Made by a program: the position numbers and the translations under genes. Positions 43,961-53,006 of a DNA stretch of 64,000 nt are shown piece after piece. The first letter of the stretch is position 1; every line of letters begins with the position of its first letter. A model generated the notes under the pieces. It saw only the letters and a list, made by a program, of their open reading frames with translations, had not been told where the DNA came from and ran no database searches. Origin of the DNA: MSPOR6 sp964652195 (lineage in GTDB: Bacteria; Poribacteria; WGA-4E; WGA-3G); contig CAZZBB010000002.1 of assembly GCA_964652195.1 (NCBI GenBank), positions 51,149-115,148 of the forward strand, in the 5' to 3' direction.

Positions 43961-45406
43961 ATGCGGAAGATTTTCGAACCACTTGAAGACTTTAAAACTA
44001 TAGATTTACCAGAAAAGGAATTTCCATTTTGGAAAATTGCTGGTCCCGGTGCAATCTTAGTTGGTTTATCAATTGGTGCAGGTGAAATTGTAATTTGGCC
44101 CCGAATCGCTGCAGAATATGGCGGAAGTATGGTCTGGGCAGCAGTTTTCGGTGTTTTTCTACAACTTTGGATTAACTTTGAAGTCGGAAGATGGACAATT
44201 GCTACTGGAGAAACTGTATATACAGGCTATAGTCGTATATGGCGTGGATTTGGACCTCTTTTCATTTTACTAATCGTCGTCGGTTGGATTGCTCCTGGTT
44301 GGGCTCGAGAATCTGGTGCTGCCCTCAAAGCTCTAATATTTGGTTCAAAATGGATGGAAGGAACATTCTGGGGATCAGATACTTTTTGGACTATAATTAC
44401 ATTCTCTCTTGCATCGCTCATTCTATTCGGACCAAAAATGGTCTATCAATCAGTCGAACACACAATTGAAATACTTGTAGCAGTCGTAACCGTAGGACTC
44501 ATACTTGTTGCAATTTTAGTAGGTTCTTGGGACACTTGGAAGGAATTAGGAGCAGGTATAATAAATGTTGGGTATAAAGATCCAAATATGTCAGTAAAAG
44601 CCTTATTTATCGCTTTGGTTTTTGCAGGGGCAGGGGGTACTGCCAACCTATTCTATACCTTCTACCTACGGGATAAGAATATTGGGATGGGAGCGAGAGT
44701 TCCAGGACTTCGAAATCCACTACGCGGTCGTACTGAAAAAGTGCCAGCAAGTGGTTATCTGTTTGAAGACTCTGAAGATAATCGGCGACGCTTTACAGAT
44801 TGGTGGCGTTACATTAAAAAAGATCAAATGCTCTTCTTTTGGGCACTTAACACCTTTACTATCCTGCTATTCATTTTTGGCGCACTGGCAGTCTTAAGAC
44901 CTGAAGGAATTGTACCTGATAAAAGTCAACTTATTTACGATGAAGCAAATATATTAGGGAAAAATTTCGGGGAATTCGGACGACGCATCTTTCTTATGGT
45001 TGGTGTTGCTACCCTTTTTGGGACACAACTCGCATTGCTTGATGGTGTGGGTCGATCTATTTCAGATATTATCTATACCAACTTTAAAAGAGCACAAAAA
45101 CGGGCAATGAGTTGGTGGTATCTACTCATAGTAGGGATCTGGATTGTCGCCGGATGTGTAATTACCTATATCATGGAACAGTTAAATGTTAGCGGTCTCG
45201 GTTTCCTATTCAGTGCCGCATATATGGGTGGATTTGCTATGGCAATCTACGTCCCACTAACTCTATATATGAATTATCGTTTTTTACCTGGATTTGCAAG
45301 ACCTAAAACTATATCAACTATTATGATGTTTATTGCATCTGCTGTATATATCGGATTTGCAATTGCAAGTATAATTTGGGAGATTAATCGACTCATTGGA
45401 GGTTAA
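43961..45406 (+). CDS. Nramp-like membrane transporter
   Basis: The 481-aa protein has about eleven helices. The first helix region (GPGAILVGLSIGAGEIVIWP) is placed like the DPGN-containing first helix of Nramp metal transporters, but the DPGN residues themselves are absent (GLSIGAGE), so Mn2+/Fe2+ transport is not assured. Charged helix-loop segments (FYLRDKNIGMGARVPG) and long soluble loops follow. GGGG lies in the leader. The following PhyH gene begins where this one ends. It may carry the substrate of that enzyme instead of a metal. Divergent paralogues of Nramp are common in Planctomycetes and Poribacteria. Confidence 0.65.
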   Translation: MRKIFEPLEDFKTIDLPEKEFPFWKIAGPGAILVGLSIGAGEIVIWPRIAAEYGGSMVWAAVFGVFLQLWINFEVGRWTIATGETVYTGYSRIWRGFGPLFILLIVVGWIAPGWARESGAALKALIFGSKWMEGTFWGSDTFWTIITFSLASLILFGPKMVYQSVEHTIEILVAVVTVGLILVAILVGSWDTWKELGAGIINVGYKDPNMSVKALFIALVFAGAGGTANLFYTFYLRDKNIGMGARVPGLRNPLRGRTEKVPASGYLFEDSEDNRRRFTDWWRYIKKDQMLFFWALNTFTILLFIFGALAVLRPEGIVPDKSQLIYDEANILGKNFGEFGRRIFLMVGVATLFGTQLALLDGVGRSISDIIYTNFKRAQKRAMSWWYLLIVGIWIVAGCVITYIMEQLNVSGLGFLFSAAYMGGFAMAIYVPLTLYMNYRFLPGFARPKTISTIMMFIASAVYIGFAIASIIWEINRLIGG

Positions 45407-45407
45407 A

Positions 45408-46229
45408 ATGGACAAGAATTCTCAGAAGACCTTTTTTGAAAAGGAAGGCTATCTTATTGTGGAAGACATTCTATCACCTGCAGAAGTAGAGGAGTGTCAA
45501 TCAGAAATTCAACGCTTACATGAGTTTGCTGCAGGTCAAGAATCCGAAACAGAAAAAGATCGCGCAGATATAGCAAGAAGACATGTACAGCGCGAACCAT
45601 TCGCAAAAGACGAAACACAAGGGAATGAATTACCTGTTCTACGGAAAGCAGAAAATACAAGACAATACTCAGAGGTATTTCGTAATTTAGCACAACATCC
45701 AAATCTTGTGGCTGTACTTCAAAATCTTCTCGGAGAAGATCTACTTCTTTTTAGAAGTACTCTTATGTTTAAACCCGCTCTTCACGGGTCATCACACGGG
45801 TTACATCAAGATTCTGCATATTGGCCGATGGAACCACCACGTTTGGTCACAGTTAGTATTGCACTTAATGATGCAACTCCTGAGAATGGTTGTTTTAAAG
45901 TTGTTCCACGGAGCCACGAATGGGGAGTTCAACAATGGGGTGGAATTGCAAGGGAACAGGATGCTGAACTTACAGATCGTGAAGAAGTATCAAAACAGCA
46001 AATGGATGTTCCTCTCTCAGCTGGTAGTGCCCTGTTTTTTCACAGTCTGATGGTGCATGGTTCCGGTCCGAATACAACGCTACATCCGAGAAATACCGCT
46101 CTATATGCATATTTCTCACCTGAAGTACGATATGTCACTAAAGATGGAAAAGGAGAACGTGCATTCCCAGTAATTTCCGGACTTGACGGGAAAGACGAAA
46201 TGACGTTCACTGCACAAAAGGAATCTTAA
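45408..46229 (+). CDS. phytanoyl-CoA dioxygenase (PhyH) family protein
   Basis: I start at the ATG at 45408, after GGAGG that overlaps the transporter stop, giving 273 aa; a TTG at 45396 is in frame but overlaps that site. Iron ligands are H133 and D135 (HGLHQDSAYW) and H217 (LMVHGSGPN), with R228 downstream. ENGCFKVVPRSHEWG is the PhyH core. It is translationally coupled to the Nramp-like transporter and followed after 19 bp by an SDR, which suggests uptake, hydroxylation and then oxidation of one compound. Confidence 0.87.
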   Translation: MDKNSQKTFFEKEGYLIVEDILSPAEVEECQSEIQRLHEFAAGQESETEKDRADIARRHVQREPFAKDETQGNELPVLRKAENTRQYSEVFRNLAQHPNLVAVLQNLLGEDLLLFRSTLMFKPALHGSSHGLHQDSAYWPMEPPRLVTVSIALNDATPENGCFKVVPRSHEWGVQQWGGIAREQDAELTDREEVSKQQMDVPLSAGSALFFHSLMVHGSGPNTTLHPRNTALYAYFSPEVRYVTKDGKGERAFPVISGLDGKDEMTFTAQKES

Positions 46230-46248
46230 CTCAAAATGAAGGGATACC

Positions 46249-47043
46249 ATGAAAGTCGGTTTGGAAAAACAGAGAGCAATTGTCACTGGTGGTGCACAAG
46301 GTATTGGGAAAGCTATTGTGCATGCCCTCGTCGATAACGGTGCGGATGTTGCAATTGTAGACATTGACGCGCAAACTGGCTCTCAAACCGCTCAAGAGAT
46401 TGAAAAAATGGGTGGTACATGTATCTATGTTGAGGCGGATGTTGCCAATCCAGAACAGATGGAATCTGCTGCAAATACTATCACATCGGAACTCGGATGC
46501 ATTCAGATTCTTATCAACAATGCGGGAATAAATACACGTAGTGAACGTGTTCCAATCTACCAATATACTTTGGACGATTGGCACCGTATTTTACAAGTTG
46601 ACCTAACGGGTGTATTCGTCGTAAGTCGCACAATCATCCCCTACATGCTTGAAAACCCACCAGGTCGTATTGTCAACATTAGTTCCATTGCTGGATTAGT
46701 GCCACTCCGTCTTCAAAGTGCATTCGTCGCAGCAAAGGCTGGTGTTGCCAATCTAACTCGTTCAATGGCACTGGAACTCGGTCCACAAGGTATTCTGGTA
46801 AATGCTGTTGCTCCCGGCTCAACATTAACAAAAGGTACAAAAGCACTATTTTACGGTGAAGATGGTACATATACAGAAAAGGCTGCAAGCCTTCTCTCAC
46901 ACATTCCACTCGGTAGACCCGGAAACGTAGAAGAGATAGCTGCAGCCGTTCTATTTTTAGTTGCTCCTGAAGCAAGCTATGTAAATGGAACTATTCTAAC
47001 AGTTGATGGTGGATGGACAGCAGGTTATACTCGAGATTGGTAA
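46249..47043 (+). CDS. SDR-family oxidoreductase with Phe for the catalytic Tyr
   Basis: The 264-aa classical short-chain dehydrogenase has the NAD(P) motif TGGAQGIG (13-20), NNAG (90-93), and NISS with Ser146. The YxxxK motif reads F159-V-A-A-K163, with a TTC codon where the catalytic Tyr is expected (SAFVAAKAG). A single T-to-A change would restore TAC. It may be inactive, use another residue, or serve as a binding protein. VNGTILTVDGGWTAG is a normal end. It sits in the transporter-PhyH-SDR run. Confidence 0.85.
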   Translation: MKVGLEKQRAIVTGGAQGIGKAIVHALVDNGADVAIVDIDAQTGSQTAQEIEKMGGTCIYVEADVANPEQMESAANTITSELGCIQILINNAGINTRSERVPIYQYTLDDWHRILQVDLTGVFVVSRTIIPYMLENPPGRIVNISSIAGLVPLRLQSAFVAAKAGVANLTRSMALELGPQGILVNAVAPGSTLTKGTKALFYGEDGTYTEKAASLLSHIPLGRPGNVEEIAAAVLFLVAPEASYVNGTILTVDGGWTAGYTRDW

Positions 47044-47069
47044 GCCAATAGATGTTCTTGTTCCGTAAA

Positions 47070-47486
47070 TCAAGGATTCGGTGGTGAAGTACAAATCAAG
47101 ACTTCTAATGTCTCATCACCCGTGTTTTCAATCCCATGTTCACACCAAGGCGGAAGATGAATAAAGGTCCCTGCCTTCACTGGAACTTTCTCATCCGCGA
47201 TGGTCATTGTACCTTCACCGCGTATGATCACATAACACTCCTCAGTATGATGGCTACCGGGTTCCAATACCACATGAGGTGGCACAAAAAACATCACCAT
47301 CCCTAAGTTCTCTGCTGGGGCTTTTGGATTGGCTGGATGAACAACACGCACCCCAATTCCATCACAACCCGGATATTTAACTGGCACACCATCCTGAACA
47401 GTCACGACGTTTGCTTTAACCTGTCCTTTAGGTTTGGATACAGGTGGTTCTCCTTCATACCCTTTAAACATTTTTATTTTTGCCAT
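47070..47486 (-). CDS. cupin-domain protein
   Basis: The 138-aa protein holds one cupin barrel: VVLEPGSHHTEECYVIIRGEG is motif 1 with His, His and Glu metal ligands, and KAGTFIHLPPWCEHGIEN is motif 2 with the distal His. Such proteins are often isomerases or dioxygenases for sugar- or aromatic-derived acids. It follows the FAH gene after 28 bp and converges with the SDR gene. Confidence 0.75.
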   Translation of the reverse strand: MAKIKMFKGYEGEPPVSKPKGQVKANVVTVQDGVPVKYPGCDGIGVRVVHPANPKAPAENLGMVMFFVPPHVVLEPGSHHTEECYVIIRGEGTMTIADEKVPVKAGTFIHLPPWCEHGIENTGDETLEVLICTSPPNP

Positions 47487-47514
47487 TAGATTACCTCAAA
47501 GGTCAAGGATACAC

Positions 47515-48264
47515 TTACGCTACAACACTGTTACGTAAAACACCAATACCCTCAATTTCTACCTCTACAACATCACCGGATTTCAGGGCAGTTGTTGTTC
47601 CGGGAGTTCCAGTATAAATTGCATCGCCAGGTTCCAGTGTTATTGCCTGAGAAATGAAACTAACGATTTCCCGTACTGGAAAAATTAAGTCTGCGGTTGT
47701 CTGAGATTGAACCACATCTGCATTAATTCGGGTTTCCAACTGAAGATCACTATAGTCAATATCAGTTACAACAACCGGTCCCATAGGTCCAAAGGTATCG
47801 GATGCTTTAGCACGCCACCATTGCAAATCATTCTTCTGCCATGTCCGAGCACTCACATCGTTCCCACAAGACACACCTAATATATTAGCAGCTGCCTCAT
47901 CAGGACTCGCTTTAGATGTACGTTCTTTAATGATGACAACCAATTCACCTTCTGCATGCACATCATCATCCCCTTCGGGAAGTACAATCTCTCCTTCAGG
48001 ATCATTAATACAAGATGGTGTTTTGATAAAAATCTCAGGATTCTTCGGTTCAGGGGCATCCCCTAAGTGACTCCGATAATTCAAGCCAACCGCTAACACT
48101 TTAGATGGTTTCGTTGGGGCAAGAAGTTTTACATCTTCTATAGATATAGATTCACCAGTTTCGTTAAAATCTGTAAATGGACAGGCATCCAATTTTCGAA
48201 TATTATCTCCATCAACGATTCCGTATTCAACAGTTCCATTCAAGTCATATCGAGCTAATTTCAT
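47515..48264 (-). CDS. fumarylacetoacetate hydrolase (FAH) family protein
   Basis: The 249-aa protein has the FAH-family barrel: VLAVGLNYRSHLGDA, PEIFIKTPSC, DVHAEGELVVIIKE with the acidic metal ligands, NDVSARTWQ, KASDTFGPMGP, and the end AIYTGTPGTTTALKSGD. Family members include 2-keto-4-pentenoate hydratase, acylpyruvase and 5-carboxymethyl-2-hydroxymuconate isomerase; this sequence does not decide between them. It forms a two-gene operon with the cupin. Confidence 0.87.
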   Translation of the reverse strand: MKLARYDLNGTVEYGIVDGDNIRKLDACPFTDFNETGESISIEDVKLLAPTKPSKVLAVGLNYRSHLGDAPEPKNPEIFIKTPSCINDPEGEIVLPEGDDDVHAEGELVVIIKERTSKASPDEAAANILGVSCGNDVSARTWQKNDLQWWRAKASDTFGPMGPVVVTDIDYSDLQLETRINADVVQSQTTADLIFPVREIVSFISQAITLEPGDAIYTGTPGTTTALKSGDVVEVEIEGIGVLRNSVVA

Positions 48265-48599
48265 ATATATTCCTCCATTCTTATTCTCACATATATATAC
48301 CGTTTTGTCAACAATTCTTCCGATATATCACGTAACAAACTTCAGCGGTATTCAAGTACTGAATATAGATAAATTCTGATATAGGATTTTTATGTAGGAG
48401 GATCTACAAATAGTGAATAATAACAATTAATGTCAGGAATCGAAGTTCCCTTGCACATAATCGGATCTGACCTATTAATGGAATAAATCTGTCAAATCGT
48501 TCAGATTAACTGGACAATTGAATACTACTGACAAAACTTTGACTTTTCTATCTATACGAGTTAAAATATATAATAAAGAAAATATACGAAGGTAATTGC
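48265..48599. other. intergenic region with argC promoter and a repeat arm
   Basis: Upstream of argC, TTGACT (48539-48544) and TAAAAT (48562-48567) are 17 bp apart, about 33 bp before the ATG, a good sigma-70 promoter. AACTGGACAATT at 48508-48519 equals one arm of the inverted repeat at 52920-52953. An imperfect AATCTG/CAGATT pair lies just before it. No gene is seen. Confidence 0.6.
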
Positions 48600-49643
48600 A
48601 TGAAAAAGATCGGGATCGTTGGGGCATCCGGCTATAGTGGTAGTGAGTTATTAAGGTTCTTAGTTAACCATTCTGGTCAACTTAAGGTAGAACTTGTTAC
48701 CTCTGAAACCTATGCAGGACAACGGGTTGAATCCGTATTACCCCACCTTCGTGACTTCATCGATCTTGAATTTGAACCATTAGAGATCAAATCACTGAAA
48801 AACCGAGTTGATGTTATTGTTTTAGCTGTACCTCATAAGGTTGCAATGACATACACACCACAAATTCTCGCGCAAGACTTACGAGTGGTAGATTTTAGTG
48901 CTGACTACCGTCTTAATAATGCCCAAATCTATACCGATTGGTATCATACTGAACATACAAGTCCTGATCTATTCCAAAATGCTGTTTATGGTTTACCTGA
49001 ACGTTACCGTGAGAAGATTCGGGATGCAAAACTGGTGGCAAATCCTGGATGTTATCCTACCAGTGCGATACTCGCCACACTACCTTTATTTAACAATAGA
49101 CTCATAGATTTAGATACCATCATTGTTGATGCAAAATCTGGAATATCTGGGGCGGGTCCTAAACCTAAAGATACCACCCATTACCCAAATAGAGAGTCTA
49201 ATCTTTTAGCATACAATATCGGTAAACACCGTCATACACCTGAAATAGAGCAAGAATTCGGTGCGATTGCAGGAGAATCAATTTCAATAACATTCACACC
49301 ACACTTAGTTCCGATGACTCGTGGTATTCTCAGCACTGTTTACGCCCGATTGAAACAACCACTTGATTCTGAAACTGTACTTAATGTCTATAACAACTTC
49401 TACCACAGTGAACCATTTATCCGAGTTCTCGACATTAACGAATACCCTCAAACAAAATCTGTCCTTGGTAGCAACTACTGTGATGTTGGAATTGAAGTAG
49501 ACACACGAACACAACGTATTGTTGCTATGGCTGCTATAGATAATCTTGGTAAAGGTGCAGCGGGTGCTGCCGTTCAAAATCTAAACCTTATGTTTGGTTG
49601 TGATGAAACAGACGGTCTAAAATCCCCTGGATTGATGCCTTAG
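48600..49643 (+). CDS. argC: N-acetyl-gamma-glutamyl-phosphate reductase ArgC
   Basis: The 347-aa protein makes N-acetylglutamate semialdehyde in arginine synthesis. GIVGASGYSGSELLRFL is the NADP site and LVANPGCYPTSAIL carries the catalytic Cys. HRHTPEIEQEF and the C-terminal KGAAGAAVQNLNLMFG are typical. AAGG lies before the ATG. A clear promoter is in the preceding gap. No other arg gene is present. Confidence 0.95.
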   Translation: MKKIGIVGASGYSGSELLRFLVNHSGQLKVELVTSETYAGQRVESVLPHLRDFIDLEFEPLEIKSLKNRVDVIVLAVPHKVAMTYTPQILAQDLRVVDFSADYRLNNAQIYTDWYHTEHTSPDLFQNAVYGLPERYREKIRDAKLVANPGCYPTSAILATLPLFNNRLIDLDTIIVDAKSGISGAGPKPKDTTHYPNRESNLLAYNIGKHRHTPEIEQEFGAIAGESISITFTPHLVPMTRGILSTVYARLKQPLDSETVLNVYNNFYHSEPFIRVLDINEYPQTKSVLGSNYCDVGIEVDTRTQRIVAMAAIDNLGKGAAGAAVQNLNLMFGCDETDGLKSPGLMP

Positions 49644-49688
49644 TTCCTATATCAGATATTTGGAATTTGCCATTTCACACCTATCCTA

Positions 49689-50837
49689 ATGGAACTTATG
49701 ATTGTCGCTGGTGAACCCTCCGGTGACCTACACGCCTCACATGTCGTAACTGCACTCAAGAAACTACACTCTGATATCACAATCTACGGTATGGGTGGGG
49801 ACATGATGGTTGAATCAGGTGTATCTCTTGACATACACATCCGAGATTCTGCTGTGATGGGAATCTTAGAAGTAGTCACTGCTCTTCCAAAATTCCTCAA
49901 AAAACTCTCATTACTAAAGAAACGACTTAGAGATAGACGTCCGGATGTTTTGCTTCTCGTTGATTTTGCGGAGTTTAATACCCCGTTAGCAAGATTTGCC
50001 TATAAGTTAGGTATCAATGTAGTTTACTATATTCCTCCAAAAGCATGGGCATGGCGTCCGAGTAGAGCAAAAAAAATTGCAGAACGTACAGATGTTGTAG
50101 CCTCTATTTTTCCTTTTGAAACTGAATTCTATGAGAATGCTGGTGCCACAACAGAATTCGTCGGTCACCCTTTAGTTGACTTTGCCTACAGCGAACTCTC
50201 ATCCCAACAAGCACGTGAGAAATTAGGCTTACAGAATTCTACTCAAATCATTGGCTTAATGCCCGGTAGTAGACGATCAGAAGTGAAACGTATTTTACCA
50301 ATTATGCTCCAGTCTGCGGTTAGGATCCAAACACAATTTCCAGAAACTGAATGGATACTCCCGATTGCACCAGGGATATCAGATAAACAGATAGAATCTT
50401 GTAAAATCGGTATTGAAGGTGTGCCGGAAATTACTCTCATAGAGAATGATACTTACACTGCAATGCGTGCTGTAACATTAATGTTAGTCACCTCTGGAAC
50501 AGCCACGCTTGAGTCCGCCTGCATCGGTACACCGATGATTATACTCTATCGCACTTCACTCTTCAATTGGAAGATCGTAAACTGGTTAACACATTTAGAA
50601 CACAGTGGATTACCGAACCTTATTGCTGGTAAACGTATTGTACCCGAATTACTACAAGATGATTTTACCGAAAAAAATCTGACAGATCTCACTATTAACC
50701 TTATCCAGAATCCGAATGAACTTGAAATACAAAAAACATCTCTAAAGCATGTCTATGAACAATTAGGGGAATCTGGTGTTGCAGAAAAAACTGCACAGAT
50801 AATATTAGATCAGACAGCATCGGCAACTAATTCCTGA
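49689..50837 (+). CDS. lpxB: lipid-A-disaccharide synthase LpxB
   Basis: The 382-aa GT-B enzyme joins UDP-2,3-diacylglucosamine and lipid X. ELMIVAGEPSGDLHAS is the family start, with AVMGILEVV, YYIPPKAWAWRPSRAKKI, FVGHPLVD and LLVTSGTATLESACIGTPM following. The last motif binds UDP. It is followed after 2 bp by lpxK. It shows that the organism makes lipid A. Confidence 0.95.
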   Translation: MELMIVAGEPSGDLHASHVVTALKKLHSDITIYGMGGDMMVESGVSLDIHIRDSAVMGILEVVTALPKFLKKLSLLKKRLRDRRPDVLLLVDFAEFNTPLARFAYKLGINVVYYIPPKAWAWRPSRAKKIAERTDVVASIFPFETEFYENAGATTEFVGHPLVDFAYSELSSQQAREKLGLQNSTQIIGLMPGSRRSEVKRILPIMLQSAVRIQTQFPETEWILPIAPGISDKQIESCKIGIEGVPEITLIENDTYTAMRAVTLMLVTSGTATLESACIGTPMIILYRTSLFNWKIVNWLTHLEHSGLPNLIAGKRIVPELLQDDFTEKNLTDLTINLIQNPNELEIQKTSLKHVYEQLGESGVAEKTAQIILDQTASATNS

Positions 50838-50839
50838 CA

Positions 50840-51952
50840 ATGAAACATACCCTCTATTCATTCATTACAATCAAACAACCTGGATTCTTCAACACCTTCT
50901 TTAGAATTCTATTAACCCCGTTAAAATGGTCATATGGAATTATAGTTCGTACACGTAACTTCTGTTACGATTTCAGAATATGCAAACAAGTAGAATTACC
51001 TTGTCCTGTAATTAGTATTGGAAATATAGTCGTTGGAGGGACAGGTAAAACACCTACTGTTGTATCTATAGCAAGACTACTACAAGAAATAGGTTATAAG
51101 GCTGCTATTTTACTGCGCGGTTATGGCAGAAAAAGTTCAGAAAAAATTTCGATTGTTTCGGATGGTGAAAGATGTCTATGCTCAAGAACAGAAAGTGGAG
51201 ATGAGGCATACTTACTTGCCAAGCAACTTAATGCTATACCGATTATCGTCGGAAAAAACCGATTTGATACAGGTATGATAGCATATGACCAATTTAATTG
51301 TGATATTATTCTATTGGATGACGGATTTCAGCATCGCAAATTGATACGTGATATTGATATTCTAACAATTGATGCGACACAACCCTATGGTACAGGATCA
51401 CTTCTACCAATAGGTACACTTCGAGAACCAATATCGTCAATAAAACGTGCAAATATTATTCTATTTACTCGAGTTGATTTATCTCACACACCTATTGACC
51501 ACTTGAAAAATGAGATTAATCAACAAGTTCCAAATACACCAATTTTAGAGAGTATACACCAACCCGAATCATTATATGAGATTGGAAATCCTAACACGAC
51601 TGATAATAACACTCATACAATTCAATTTAATGATTTAGGAGGAAAACGGCTTTTGGCTGTGTGTGGCATCGGTAACCCTGATGCATTTAAAACAACACTA
51701 CAAAATTTCAATCCAGAATTTATTGAGTTATTAGCATTTCCAGACCATCATATCTATGCTGATTCAGATATAGAAAAAATAATACAACAGGCTAAACATG
51801 TCAAGGCTGAATGGGTCGTTACCACCCAGAAAGATGAGGATAAATTATCTGCACTACCACAACATATACCAGTAGTCGTATTAGCAATTGAATTGGTTAT
51901 CACTGATGGTAATGAAGTGTTACTCAAAGAGTTGCAGACTCTAATCAGCTGA
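50840..51952 (+). CDS. lpxK: tetraacyldisaccharide 4'-kinase LpxK
   Basis: The 370-aa kinase phosphorylates the lipid A precursor at the 4' position. The Walker A motif is in PVISIGNIVVGGTGKTP, followed by LLRGYGRK, the acidic segment GDEAYLLA, DIILLDDGFQHRKL and LLPIGTLREP. The order after lpxB, with only 2 bp between, is that of one operon. It ends 2 bp before the convergent aminotransferase gene. Confidence 0.93.
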   Translation: MKHTLYSFITIKQPGFFNTFFRILLTPLKWSYGIIVRTRNFCYDFRICKQVELPCPVISIGNIVVGGTGKTPTVVSIARLLQEIGYKAAILLRGYGRKSSEKISIVSDGERCLCSRTESGDEAYLLAKQLNAIPIIVGKNRFDTGMIAYDQFNCDIILLDDGFQHRKLIRDIDILTIDATQPYGTGSLLPIGTLREPISSIKRANIILFTRVDLSHTPIDHLKNEINQQVPNTPILESIHQPESLYEIGNPNTTDNNTHTIQFNDLGGKRLLAVCGIGNPDAFKTTLQNFNPEFIELLAFPDHHIYADSDIEKIIQQAKHVKAEWVVTTQKDEDKLSALPQHIPVVVLAIELVITDGNEVLLKELQTLIS

Positions 51953-51954
51953 AT

Positions 51955-52857
51955 TCACGGTAATGGCTCACCCTCTTGTGAAGTCATTTCAGCATAAAGA
52001 TCTTGTAATCGACCGGTCAACTCTCCTGGATTCCCTGTTCCAATCTGTCTACCATCCACCTCTAATACAGGACTTAGTTCACCAACTGTTCCTGTAGTGA
52101 ACATCTCATCCGCTATATACACCTCAGTTAAAGAAACATTCCGTTCAATCATTGGAATTTGCGTGTCTTTGGCGAGTTTAATAACGTTCCCCCGTGTAAT
52201 CCCCGGTAAACAACTGTCTGCATGAGGTGTAATAACTTCACCACGTTTGATTATAAAGATATTTGTTGCATTTGTTTCTGAAACAAAACCAAGAATATCA
52301 AGCATAATCGCATCATCTACTCCAGCGACATTCGCTTCTATTTTAGCAAGAATATTATTTATCAAATTATTGTGGTGTATTTTTGAATCAATACATTGTG
52401 CAGTATTTCGACGAATTGCCGATGTGATCAAACGTACACCAGTACTTGCGTAAATTGGTGCTTTCCATTCTGCTAAAACAATTAAACATGTTCCATACTG
52501 ATTTACCTCTGGATTCATACTTGAGGTAACCTTTTTCCCTCTACTTAGGGTTAGACGTATATGGACTTCATCACGCATCCCATTAGCTTCTAATGTCTCA
52601 AAAATAGCCTTTTTGATTTCATCACGGGATGGGATACCTTCAAACGCCATTGCATGGGCAGAATCAATTAATCTATCAAGGTGTAGATCCAATGCGAATA
52701 TCTTTCCTTTATAGATACGGAGACCTTCCCATACTCCATCCCCTCCTTGAACAAGACTATCAAATACCGATATTTTCGCATCTTCACGGGGTAACAATTC
52801 CCCACCAACATGAATTAGTATGTTCTCATTTCGAGAATCAGGTAATTGTGGTTTCAT
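51955..52857 (-). CDS. class IV (branched-chain/D-amino-acid-type) aminotransferase
   Basis: The 300-aa PLP fold-type IV protein has the PLP lysine in SKIHHNNLINN. LGFVSETNATNIFIIKRGEV and CLPGITRGNVIKLA are the class IV motifs. EGLRIYKGKIFALDLHLDRL opens the fold. It resembles IlvE, DAAT and aminodeoxychorismate lyase; among these an IlvE- or D-amino-acid-type role is most likely, but residues that decide are not clear to me. It is a single leftward gene converging with lpxK. Confidence 0.85.
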   Translation of the reverse strand: MKPQLPDSRNENILIHVGGELLPREDAKISVFDSLVQGGDGVWEGLRIYKGKIFALDLHLDRLIDSAHAMAFEGIPSRDEIKKAIFETLEANGMRDEVHIRLTLSRGKKVTSSMNPEVNQYGTCLIVLAEWKAPIYASTGVRLITSAIRRNTAQCIDSKIHHNNLINNILAKIEANVAGVDDAIMLDILGFVSETNATNIFIIKRGEVITPHADSCLPGITRGNVIKLAKDTQIPMIERNVSLTEVYIADEMFTTGTVGELSPVLEVDGRQIGTGNPGELTGRLQDLYAEMTSQEGEPLP

Positions 52858-52919
52858 TTACTCTCCTAATTTATTACTGTTTCAATCATAGTATAGTATC
52901 TGAAAGGTTAAATGAATAA

Positions 52920-52953
52920 AATTGTCCAGTTCCTTCCGACTAACTGGACAATT
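52920..52953. repeat. 12-bp inverted repeat, loop of ten
   Basis: AATTGTCCAGTT (52920-52931) and AACTGGACAATT (52942-52953) form a perfect hairpin between the aminotransferase gene and the next gene. One arm recurs at 48508-48519. Confidence 0.65.
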
Positions 52954-53006
52954 ATATGCTTCTATAAAAAATGAGGTATAAACTTCTTAAAACATACGAA
53001 TGATTC

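Noticed and set aside
43961..45406. Confident Mn2+/Fe2+ Nramp transporter
   Set aside because: The DPGN metal-binding motif of the first helix is missing.
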